64,000 nt of DNA, taken from positions 48,595,755 to 48,659,754 of the forward strand of contig CM048853.1 in NCBI GenBank assembly GCA_026545225.1, written 5' to 3'. Positions 51,601-63,600 of this stretch are shown here, piece after piece. Below the pieces are notes generated by a model that was not told where the DNA came from, did not search any database, and saw only the letters and a list, made by a program, of their open reading frames with translations. This DNA is from Cornus controversa. Taxonomy: Eukaryota; Streptophyta; Magnoliopsida; Cornales; Cornaceae. Position 1 is the stretch's first letter. Each line of letters starts with the position of its first letter. The position numbers and the translations under genes were made by a program.

Positions 51601-54600
51601 CGAACATCATTCCAATCGGCTTGGAAATTGAGACTTAGGGAAATTATTGAACATCATCATCACCCTTGCCTTATTCCCATATGAATGGGGTCGGCCACAT
51701 GAATTCTCTCTCTCCATTCTTTTCTATTACATGCCATTTCACCTACTATATTTAACTTTTTAAAATCATTTTTAATAACTTCATCCCATGTATCGCCCTC
51801 TCTGTCTCTTACCTTCTATTACAACTAATCTTCCTCATTTGACCGGGGTATCACTAGGTATTCGATGTTCAGGAATAAAGCATCTAAGTCTACTCTCTTA
51901 GATTTTCTCAACAATGGGTGCTACCCTAAATTTTTCCCTCACACTTTCATTAGTGACCCTATCTCTTCTAGTCACTCCACTCATCCATCTCGACATTCTC
52001 ATTTCTGCTACGTGAATATGTTGTTCTTGTTTCTTTTTTAGGGGTAAACACTCCACTCCATACAACATAGTTGGTCTAATGATAGAGTGTTGAAAGTACT
52101 TGGATACATAAAGTAAATATATGCGTGTGAAGATAAGCCAAATAACTAACCAACTAAACATGTTATCATGCCACAAAAGCCAAAAGGGAACATTACAATA
52201 GAAGAGGAGTAAACAAAAGTGAATAAGTTTTTCTTTTTCTTTTTTATAAGTAAAAATTCATTACCGAGCGCTCAAACAGGGAGAGCATCCCATGAACAAA
52301 AGAACACAAGGGCCAAGCAACACAAGTGAATAAGTTATCAAATGATACAAATATAAGAGATTCTAACTTATACAATACTGAGTTCCTATAATTATATATT
52401 ACACTGACTTCATAGGCATGCGCTATATATTATACAAAGTACACATTTTAACACAAGTTACAGTTAAAATAACAACTAAAGAAAGACAATTAGGAAGCTA
52501 GGCTATTAAAATTATTTGATTCTACGATTGTATGAACTCCTAACATAATGCACAACTTGAATAGAAAAAAGCACTAAACCCAGCCACCCCCCAAAAGGAA
52601 AAGAACTGTACATATATATATATATATATGTGCCATTGGTGTGAGTCTGAGCCCCAGAGCAGCCACTTTGTGAAATACCAAAGGCTAGCTCTGTCTCAAA
52701 TCCTCCCTCCCCAGGACCCTGTTGTATCGGGACCAGAACTGAGTAATATACCTTGTCTATATAACCAGGAGATACGAAATGGGATGTGCTTCAATGTAAC
52801 AATTTTCCAAAACATACAATGTATATGCGGATGATATAAACAAAGACACAACCTGTGCTACTTAAATCAGCTACTAAGTAGTGCGCAGCATTTACATGGT
52901 CTAGCAATATTCAATCACGTGGATTAATCCATCCTTCCTTTTCTAGGTGTCCCTCGATAGTTGTTCACTTCTAAAAATTAATAGACAAAGAGTTGCTATT
53001 TAACTAAATTACCCTTTTCTAATTGATCATGAATGCCCTGAAAAAAGAAAAAGAGAAGTACCACTTTTGATGCATAAAGCAGTGTGAATGGAGGGTTATT
53101 TATAAACTTTAACAGCCCACTAGAGAATGAACACATCAGATGCTAGTCTATTTTAAAGGATGGAATTTCTAAGATGAAAGAACAATCTAGGATGAAGTAT
53201 TAAGAAATAAAATTCATACATACGATAAATATTTTGACACGCTGGAACTATCATTATTGTGTCCACAGACAAGTCAAGATATCACTGAATTTTTTTCTAA
53301 TAAATTGGTTCACCATTGAGCACCCAATGTCCTTTTATTCAAAACCTAAACCATTACCGTATTAACTAATATGACACAACGGGCATTTCGATATATAAAA
53401 AGATATTTCATCCTCAATATGTCACCAAAGAACACCTGTATATATTGCTATCATATACCCAAATGAAGCACTAGACTTCCAAATTGTATAACCAAATCAT
53501 ACATTAGATGTCTGCCTTAGTTACAGGCATTAGATCCCACTATGTTAACTTTTTGGTGGGTTTTGATGAAGGTGTTAAGATGTGATCTTGTCTAATGTAT
53601 AATTAAAGAGACCAAAATAATGCACCCAAGACAGACATCTAATAGTACTACTAAGACAGCTTTAATGCCTGTAACTAGAACACACATCTGATGTATATTT
53701 AATGAGATCAAAATAATTCTACTAATATTATTATTAAGGTAAAGCTTCGATTCAGATAGCATCCCAAGGAAAGGCTAACACTTCTAACATGACTGAACAG
53801 CAACAACCTCACAAAGCTCTTTTCCAAAATGTTAAGCGATAATCCTTAAAGAGTATTGTTGAAAGTATATTTAAGTTACACCTTCTCTAACAGCTTAAGC
53901 TTTTAGAGTAGTTGGTCGTCAACATGGTATCAGAGCAGGTTTCTGCCACAGACAAGGTCCTGAGTTCGAACCTCACCATCACCCTAATTAAAATTGAAAC
54001 ACGTGTTGGAACAAAAAGAAGGCCACACGTGAGGGGGCGTGTTGATGGTATATTTAAGATACACCCTCTCTAACAGCTTAAGCTTTTAGAGTGGTTGGTT
54101 GTCAACAAGTATAATGATTTCAGACCAAAAGCAAAGGTTTACAAAGTTCCTAGTTCCTAATCCAAGCCAAAGGATATATAAGTGTGTGTTAAATCCAACA
54201 TGATCGCTGGAAGAAACTTTGGATTTGGTGAGAGAGAAGTTTTTCACTTTTTTTGTGTGCAGGATGGCTAACGACGAAGCCAATTTCCTAGCTAATTGCG
54301 GGTGAGAGGCTAGATGAGAAAGGTTTTTGTGGGGCATGTTGTACCAAAGTTTTTTGTGGGGCATGTTTTACCAATGCAATTGTTACTCCCTATCACTTTT
54401 CAGTTGAGCTATTTGAAGAGTCTTGTCAGGCATCTTGCTGTTCTTACATATCCTCCCTTTAATAAAATTGCACTTGCATACAAAAAAATATGCTATTACA
54501 TCTTGCGATGGGAAAACAACAAAAAGATTCTTTACAAGTGAATTCATTTCCACCCTCACAGTCACCAAGCAACTCTTGTACAACAACAAAAGAGAACTAT

Positions 54601-57600
54601 TGTAGAAAATATTATGTGTCCAAATTGCACCCATGATCCACCAGCTTTCTATGTGCCACTAACTTCAGTAGCAAGGTTTTTAATGCAACATATGTCACAA
54701 ACTATCCTGGGACCAAACATTACCCTAGGTGCTCCAACTTCACATAAAGGGTACAAGAATAGAAATATGGGTCAAGTTAGAAACCAATACCATATAATAC
54801 ATGCATGAGAATCCACCAGAATCACCAGCTTACAGCAGCGTAGCATTTTATGATGTTCCTTTCATAACCAACACATTATGAATTATGCCATCTTGCCTTA
54901 AGTTCTTGTTGCTTAGCATTTACAAGAAGCTACTCAGTACTCATACGATTATGAAATTTGATAAATAAATTAGTAAGGCAACAAAGAAAAAAGTGTGCTA
55001 AGAGAAGGAACACTTCTCTTCCAATACAGTTCCAAAATGCACGATTTATTCACCTGTAAACTCCAAAAGGTTTTGTAAAAGTTGAAATCAATAGAAATGC
55101 CTGGATAACAAAGAAATGGATTAGTGTATGAATATGAACACAAAAGCTGTAAACACCAAAAGTAGTACAAAGCAGAATGAGAATGATCAAAGGAAAGCGG
55201 AGAACTGAGTAGCTCAAGTTTACCATCAGGGGCCTCTTTCTCATATTTTGTCTCATTTGATGTGTTGAAAACTCCCTTTATATTCACAGCTGTTAGCATT
55301 GAACAAAAGGATATTATCATGAACACAAAGCAAAAGAGAATCAATATAGAAGTAAAAAACATGAATAAATAATAACAAGTACCTGACCGTTCCGATAACG
55401 GGAAAAAATGGGCTAGAAACATTATAATCCGTCCACAAAACACCACATCATTTGCCTACAAAGTCAAATTTCAATGCATTAATGCCTGAACTTTTAGTAC
55501 TTTTTATGTTGAAAAAATGAAGAATGATTTGGCATCACAAATATCCCTTTCTGGAACCTCACGAAAGAAAATTATGAAGAATACAACTAGCTTTTGCCTC
55601 AGTCAAATCATCAAGATAACTTGGGAAAAAAAGAGCCTACTCAACAAAAATGCATGAGAAAGTGTCATCACCTATGTTACATGGACTCAGCTACATGTAT
55701 GAAGTGAGGGAGCGTGTCTGAGCATCAAGCCTCCAAAAATCCCATATTTAGGAGTAAGACTAGTGCCTTAAGTTGGGTACAGGTACAAAGACAATAGTTT
55801 TACCAGTGGGGAAGAGTGATTTGATCAATATAAAAGGTAATGTTATAGGATATTGGAGAAAAAAATCTAACATGGAATAAGGTCCTGAGGGCTGAGGAAG
55901 AGAAGATATTATGTATTTTAATTAAAGTTGTGGCATTAGATTTAGCAAGAAAAGCACATTAGAATTCATATAGCTGACTCTAGATAGTTAGACAGGGCTT
56001 TGTTTGTTGCTGTTGCAAATGAGGTTGAAGCGCCTTTCACATCTGGGCCTAATAATTTTTAAACGCATGCAATGAAGCGTATGAAAGGAAGATGATGACA
56101 AAAAGAATAAAAAAGGAAAAGAGCATTTCAGGTGGATCATACCTTTGACAGACGACGAAGAAGTTGATTGCATGTTCTCAACATCACAAGTTTTCCTCGT
56201 GCAAACAGTTCTGGCTATAAGTTTGCCACCACATGGTACATGAACAAAGATATTAATCGTCAAATAAGGAGAACATGCATTACAAAATTACAATGCCAAA
56301 AAAAGAATAAACAAATAAAAGCCAGCTAAATAATATTCCAAGGGAGAGAAACACAGGAACAATCAAAATATTACATACCTTACCCAATAAGTCCTGTTTA
56401 CTCTCTATATAGCCGAAGACATCTTTACAATTCCTCATTGTGGACATTTCTGTCAAATCTTCTAATAGTTGGAATATCATACCACCTTCAACATGTTCTT
56501 TCTCACAAAGATACAGCACAATGTCTAATAGAAAAATGAGATATGTGAGAGCGAGCGAACCAGAGTGAGAGAGAGGGATGACAATTTGAATTTAAATGGG
56601 TCTTAAAAAATTTCAAAAAATGCCACAAACTAACAAAAATTATAAACTACAGGAAACACAAGAATATATAAATTTAGCAAACTAAACGAATTATAATTAC
56701 ATAATACAGACATTTTGTTGAAATTATCTTGCAGATTCAAACAAAATACTTTAAATATTTTGATTACAACACATTTCTTAGTGAAGAGGATCATTCCAGA
56801 CTTCAAGCTCCTTTCTTTTACAACTTCCACTAGATGCATTTTTCTTTTCTTTTTCTTTTTCCTCTCTATTCTCTTTTTGAGGGGTAGCTTGAGGGCATGC
56901 TGAAGTATTAAGAACTGCAAGGAACCCCTTTAAGTTTACACGATACAAACGAGCCTTCAAATGGATATACACTGCAACACCAATCCAACCAGCCAGGCCA
57001 TGTCCACATTTTGAAGAAAAATAATTCCATAAGAATAATGTTTTATAACACTAATAAGAGCAGGTCATCACATACAAACTTTAGGTCGAATTGAGGGTTT
57101 ACATTTGATTACTGAACGTGTGTTGAATATGTTTTGATTTATTCTAACAATTAGGCACTATTTCATCATCATCGTCATCCTTGTCTTATTCCCATATGAA
57201 TAGGGTCGGCCACATGAATTCTCTGTCTCCATTCTTTTATATTACCCGCCCTATCACCTACTATGTTTAACTTTTTTAAGTCATTTCTAATAACTTCATT
57301 CCACGTTATTTTTGGTCTCCCTCTCCATCTCTTACATTCTATGGAAATTAAACCTCCTCTTCTCACCTGTGCATCTATACGGCTCCGGTGTATGTACCCA
57401 AATCATCTAAGTCTACTCTCTCTCTCTTATTTTCTCGTTGATGGGTGTCACACCTAGTTTATCTCTTACACTTTCATTTGTGACCCTATCGCTTCTAGTC
57501 ACTCCAATCATCTATCTTAACATTCTCATTTCCGCTACAGATGTAATTTTTGTTTCTTTTTTAAAGTCCAACACTCCGCTTCATAAAGCATAGTTGGCCT

Positions 57601-60600
57601 AATAACAGTCCTATAGAATTTTTCTTCTAGCCCGTGTGTTATTCTTTTATCACATAAGATGCCACTAGCTTGTCTCCAATTTATCCACCACCCCGATCTA
57701 ATTCTACTAGTTATATTATTATCTATCTCTCCCTCCCTTTGTATTATTGGTCCTAAATAACAAAATTGATACAACTAGGCACTATTTGATTTATATTAAC
57801 CACAATATTGAAGAAAGCTTTTCTTGTTATATTTCAGAATGCCATGAGAACACCTTAATTACAAAGATGAAACTAGGAGATTAAACAAAGACACAACAAT
57901 AGCGAAGACACGATAGTTGTACTCCTTATAAGGGAGCAGAGGAGACAATGAAGAAACCACTTCATAATGTATGTGAAAGTAAAACAAAATTTAGAACATC
58001 TATGTCAATTTGAAACATAGTTTCTCTTTTAGCACAAAAAATTCTGAATTTAAACATAGTGGAAAAGATTCTATAAATACAAAAGGGGTGTTTTTTTCTT
58101 TTGGAAGTTTCTATGAATCCAATAATTTTACATGACTTTTAACAATAGCTAAAAAGTTCCAAAATTATCATTAGATTTCATGTTGATTTCCTCAAACATA
58201 GATTCCTTTCTATCACTTTCAACACACATAAATTTACTATCATGAGTATTTCGACCACTTACGAAAGGAAAAGTTGAAATTGTGCCCTAATGACCAAAAG
58301 AATCATGCCTTCAATCGAGAGAAGTCACATTGGAGTTAGAGGAATAGATTGAAGATATAATTCGTTACTTCGATCACATGCATTTCAGACAACCCAATAC
58401 TAATGTATGTAAAGATTAATTAGTTCCAATTAGGATAAAAGCAACAATTTTAGGCAACCTAGGAACATATGTAGTGATTAATAGTTCCATAACAATTTTA
58501 TGCAACATTATATTGCATCAAATGTTGTAAAGCAATTTTGGCGCTCTCTGAAGTACTAATAAAGCATCATGTTTGACACCATGTGTGGTTCAATAGATCC
58601 CTGTTAAATATTTTGGTTCCATTAAATATAAACAATTTTTTTGCAACATTTCCATTTCAAGCTGAATTTAGACATGCTTTTTAGTTTTCTTGAGTGCAAG
58701 AAGACAAAAAAAAACTTACTCATTTATAAAGATGTCATGCAGATATCATGTTCCTTTTTACACCTCTGAAGTTTCACCGACAAATCCCATTTTCCAATAA
58801 TTACCTTCCCTTACTTTGTTGCCCATAACTCTCCGTAATAGATACGAGTATTCGACAGCATGCACCATTTTTGGCGTGTGTTTGTGTATTTTTCACTTTT
58901 TTCTCTTTCCTCTTTTGGTAGGTAGAGTTGTGTGCATAATTCATCATGTTAAAAAATAATATTAGAACATTAAATTAAATTTTTTCTTTCCAACAAGAGA
59001 AGAGACATTACATCATGTAAAAAACCAAATTATCCACTACATATGTAATAAATTTCATAAATAATGAATATCTATTCATAGATTGGATTTAGAATTCTAT
59101 TGGGATCAAATTTACCCATATTTGAATTCACTGAAACTTTTAGTCAATAGACCACAATGTGGAACCATATTCTATTTGCTAGGTTTGCAACAAACCAATA
59201 TAATCGAATTCAGTTTGGATAAAATTCAAAGCCTAATCCACGGCATATAGACTCCTAAACTAACGATAAAGTTCAGAGGATGATACAAGCAACTTTGTGC
59301 ATAATACCATCAGAATACTTTTAGTTAGATATTTAGTAACTATTTGGGCATAGCCCACCAAGTTTGCCAACTGATGAGCTCTTGAATATGTCCACAGAAT
59401 GGTGTCTGTAACAAGTTAAAGAGTTGATCGTTTGTAGGGAAAACATTTGTCATGTCTTCGTTTACTGCAGGTTGACAAAAAAGTACAGGAGATTGATAAC
59501 AGGAAGTTCTGGCATCTAAAACTTAAAACAAATGGTTTCCGAAGTCTTTAATCATAAAAGAAATTTTCTTGTTAAGTCTTTTGCCTACTGCCCTATCCTC
59601 GGTTACGTTGAAGGAGAGGATTTTCACATATTAGAAATCTTGGTATTTGAGAAGCGTCATTTGCTCGAAGGAATCAACCTAGCACAATTTAACCTATAAT
59701 TTAAATGGATCAAATCATTGCACAATTAACCATGTTGTTTCCCATTTGTAATGGTACTCGTCCCAGTAAAAATAATAATAATAATAAAAAGAAAAATAAT
59801 CAAACCTCACTTCTATTACAAGATGTTTCCTCTAAAGAATTCAATTTTAAAAAAACTATAATAAAAAAAAATGTTTTGGGTACTATATGATCATAACCAC
59901 AAAAAACAACTCAAATGCAACATGATTCTTTATTTTGACAAAAATTATGAGAAAAAATACAATAGTGCCAGCTGTTGAGAAACAAACCCCCAATCACAAA
60001 CCACCAAATATTGCAATGTAATAATAAGTAAACAAGCACGAAGAAATTTGCAAGAACAGGCCAATAATTATACGTGGTTTGGCTAAACAAGCCTACGTCC
60101 ACGGAGAGCCCGATTTCACTATATAGATTGTAACAGTACAAGTTGAAAGATTGTATCAAGAGTACGCTCAACTCTCAACCCTTAACCCTTATACACCAAA
60201 TCTTACTCAAAAGGAAATCACAGATTCTAAACAAGAATTCTCTCTCTAAGTGAACTCGCAATAACAATAAAAGTATTACCTCTACGCAAGAGTTGCCCTC
60301 TCAAAACAATGAGAGTGACTTCTCAAATACAATGAGAGTGTTGCCTCTTTTCTTCTCACTTATCTCAATCTATAACATAGGTAACTAGTTATAGAACCCA
60401 AAACCCAATTCCTTGGTGGACAAAGATTACAATTCCTTAGAGCCCAAGACTTGCCTAACAAGTACCTTCCTTCCTTGAGACCAAAACTTACCTAATAAGA
60501 AATTACCTAATAATAGAAACCTAATCACAATAAGAATTTGAGCCAACCTAACAAATCTCCCCCTTGGTAAAATTTTTGACAAGTCGTCAATACACGAGAC

Positions 60601-63600
60601 TCCAGTCTGCAAATCTACAAACAATCCATCGGTCGTTCAAAAATCCAGCTACATAACCGGAATCAAGTATGAAACAATACCACCCTTGATCCACATAGCC
60701 AATGTATTCATGCACTTGTATCAAGTCAACATTATCAAGTGACTTTGGAAGGGGGCTTCGATGCAACCCTTCTCCAGCAGGAACTTTCATCTCACCCTCG
60801 TCTGTTCGGAAACGTGCAACCCATGTCTTCAATAAATCAAACGAAACACGTCTCAAAATCCTGTTACCGTGTGCACCTCATTTCCTATCCATAATTGAAG
60901 TTTGAGTGCTATTAGCACTCCCCACCAGACAGTACAAACCTCCACTCTGTTCTCCTCGCATTAATACCATGCAGCCCTTGGTAATCTTCATGACTCCCCC
61001 TGCAATGGAGCACTTGCAGCCCATAGAGTCCAACCGGCTCAAGGAAATTAGATTACACTGCAACTTGGGTGCGTAAGCAACATCCCCTAAAGTGCGTTCC
61101 ACCCCATCAAATATTTTGAACTTCACTGTTCCCACGCCCTCAATGGTGCACTTGTCACCATTAGGCAATGACAAAGAACTACCATCAAATTCTTTAAATG
61201 AATCAAAACATTCTTTCAAGGAGCAAATATGGTTCGATGAACCCGAATCTAAAAATCACTCATGTTGAGTAAGAGTGTCACCTTTGGAAATTGTGAGAAC
61301 ATCCCAATACAGAATCAAATAGTGCTAACGCACCTTGACTCTATATCCTGCCAATCATCAACTGACATTTTTTTCGATTTTTCATCCTTTCCTTTCAACA
61401 TCCACGCTAAGCCTTGTTGAACTAGGATGTCCTTCACCCTCCCTTGCCATAGGGTGAAGCTACCCTTACCATCAAATCTCTCCACCTTGTACTGTGTGGC
61501 AATATTATCGGCCATGATTGTCACAAGTACCCAAGACCAACACCCATGTTATGAAGAAAAAATCTAAACAAGATTTTTCTCAAACACCTTGTGTGAAACT
61601 TGAAGCCCTGATACCAGTTTGTTGAGAAATAAGCCCCCAATCATAAACCACCAAATATTACGATGTGATGATAAGTAAACAAGCATGAAGAAATTTGCAA
61701 GAACAGACTAAGAATTATACGTGGTTCGGCTAAACAAGCCTACGTCCATGGAGAGTCCTATTTCACTATATAGATTGTAACAATACAAGTTGAAAGATTG
61801 TATCAAGAGTATGCTCAACTCTCAACCCTTAACCCTTATACACCAAATCTTACTCAAAAGAAAATCACAAATTCTAAACAAGAATTCACTCTCTAAGTGT
61901 CCTCGCAATAACAATAAGAGTTGTCATCTAAAAACAAAGAGAGTGACCTCTCAAATACAATGAGAGTGTTACCTCTTTTCTTCTCACTTATCTCAACCTA
62001 TAACATAGGTAACTATTTATTGAGCCCAAAATCCAATTCCTTGGTGGACAAGGATTACAATTCCTTAGAGCCCAAGACTTGCCTAACAAATACTTTCCTT
62101 CCTTGAAACCAAAACTTGTCTATTAAGAAATTACCTAATAAGATACAACTCTATAATAGAAACCTAATCACAATAGAAATTTGAGTCAACCTAACACCAG
62201 CAAAAAATACAATAATGCCAGGCCAGACACTGAAACTGTTTTAAAATAAGATAGAAGTTCAGAATTAAGATTAACTCAATACAACATAGAAGAAAATTCT
62301 ACAAGCCATTTTTTTGTCACGGTGCACATTATATTTTCAATTAGGCAATCAGCAAGCAATTTCCCATAAGCTCGTACAACATATCAGAATTTGGTTTTTT
62401 TCAGCTTTTTGAATTATGTATGATTTTCAGCTTTATGAATTATGTATGAAATAAACTCTGCCTTAAATTTGACTAATGTTTGGCCAAAAATCAAGGGTTA
62501 TCCATGGTTCTCTCAAGTTCCCCTCCAACCATGAAAAACTACTCCCTCAAAAAAATCCCCAATTATTTCCCTTTTATAGAGGTGCAATATTTTCCAAAAG
62601 AGTAAGATTTAAAAAAATTGCAACAAAAGAGAAAATGTTTAACCGAAATTTACAACCAATGAAATCATGCACACACCAAGAAGGCGAGGAATTTGACCCT
62701 GGGTGATTTCCCCATCAGCAATTGACTGCCCATACTGCATAATTTTCTCTCCGGACTGAACTGTAGCTGACTGTACAAGACACAAGCATGCATCAATTAC
62801 GAGATGCAGTAAAGAAAAGAACAATAAAATTGATTTTCGAAACACATGCAATAAGGTTAGATGGATTCTTAGATCAGCCAATGAGAAGGCTTATTTCTTA
62901 GCTAAGAAGGGAACTGCCATGATGATGTCATTTAGGGTTCGCTTTTAATCGTTGTAAGCATTTTTTAGCACTGTGTTATCTGCACCCCATGCAAGTATTC
63001 TTGCATTTTACTTGATTTTTTTATTGAAGAAAAATTTTACAGTTCTCAAAAGTGGAGTGTAGGATCACTTAATAGGACAATTATGGAGAGGGAGAGTGCT
63101 TTTGAAGGACAATTGTGTTATTTTCTTTTTTTAAAAAAAAGGAACGTGAGAGTGCTTTGTGGAGTGCAAATGACATTTCCCTTTCTTTATTCTTTATGGT
63201 ATTTAAAGGAATAAAATTTCAGGCTTAGATTTGCTAGGGTTATTATGTAGAATTTCTAGTTGTAGAGTAATGTGGTTTTCTTTTTCCCTTGCCTTGAAAG
63301 ATTCCTTATCCTTCTTAGATCTTGCATCCCCTTCCCTTTTTTTAGCTTATAACATTTATTGTTTCTTATCAAAAAGGGAGGGAAGATCAACATTTGCTTA
63401 AATCATGCATTTTCCAAAGAAAATATCCTAAATGTGATACTGTTAACTGTTATGTTCTCAAAGGACTTGGCTTCTCTTTCATAATGGCATCTTCCCTTTT
63501 GTTCCAGTATAACCACTAGATCTTACAGAATCAGCATTCACGCCCATCAAATGTTGGGTCCAGTATGACATACCGACATCACAATAGACCATTTAATGTC

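Larger units (their letters stand above)
59973..62196 (-). mobile_element. Internally deleted Copia retrotransposon
   Basis: LTRs are at 61619-62196 (5' LTR on the minus strand, 578 bp) and 59973-60553 (3' LTR, 581 bp), with TGTTAG...CTCAACA ends. An exact TSD, ccagc, flanks it (59968-59972; 62197-62201). The primer-binding site TGGTATCAGGGC (61604-61615 on the minus strand) sits beside the 5' LTR. A polypurine tract, AAGGGGGAGATT, sits beside the 3' LTR. The 1.07-kb interior keeps only gag and protease-region remnants. Integrase, reverse transcriptase and RNase H are missing, so it cannot move by itself. It lies in the THO1 intron 56525-62676. Confidence 0.87.

Noticed and set aside
54970..55446. 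158-residue ORF as a separate membrane protein
   Set aside because: It reads through THO1 exons 55383-55455 and 55054-55100 and the introns between; the hydrophobic part is intron.
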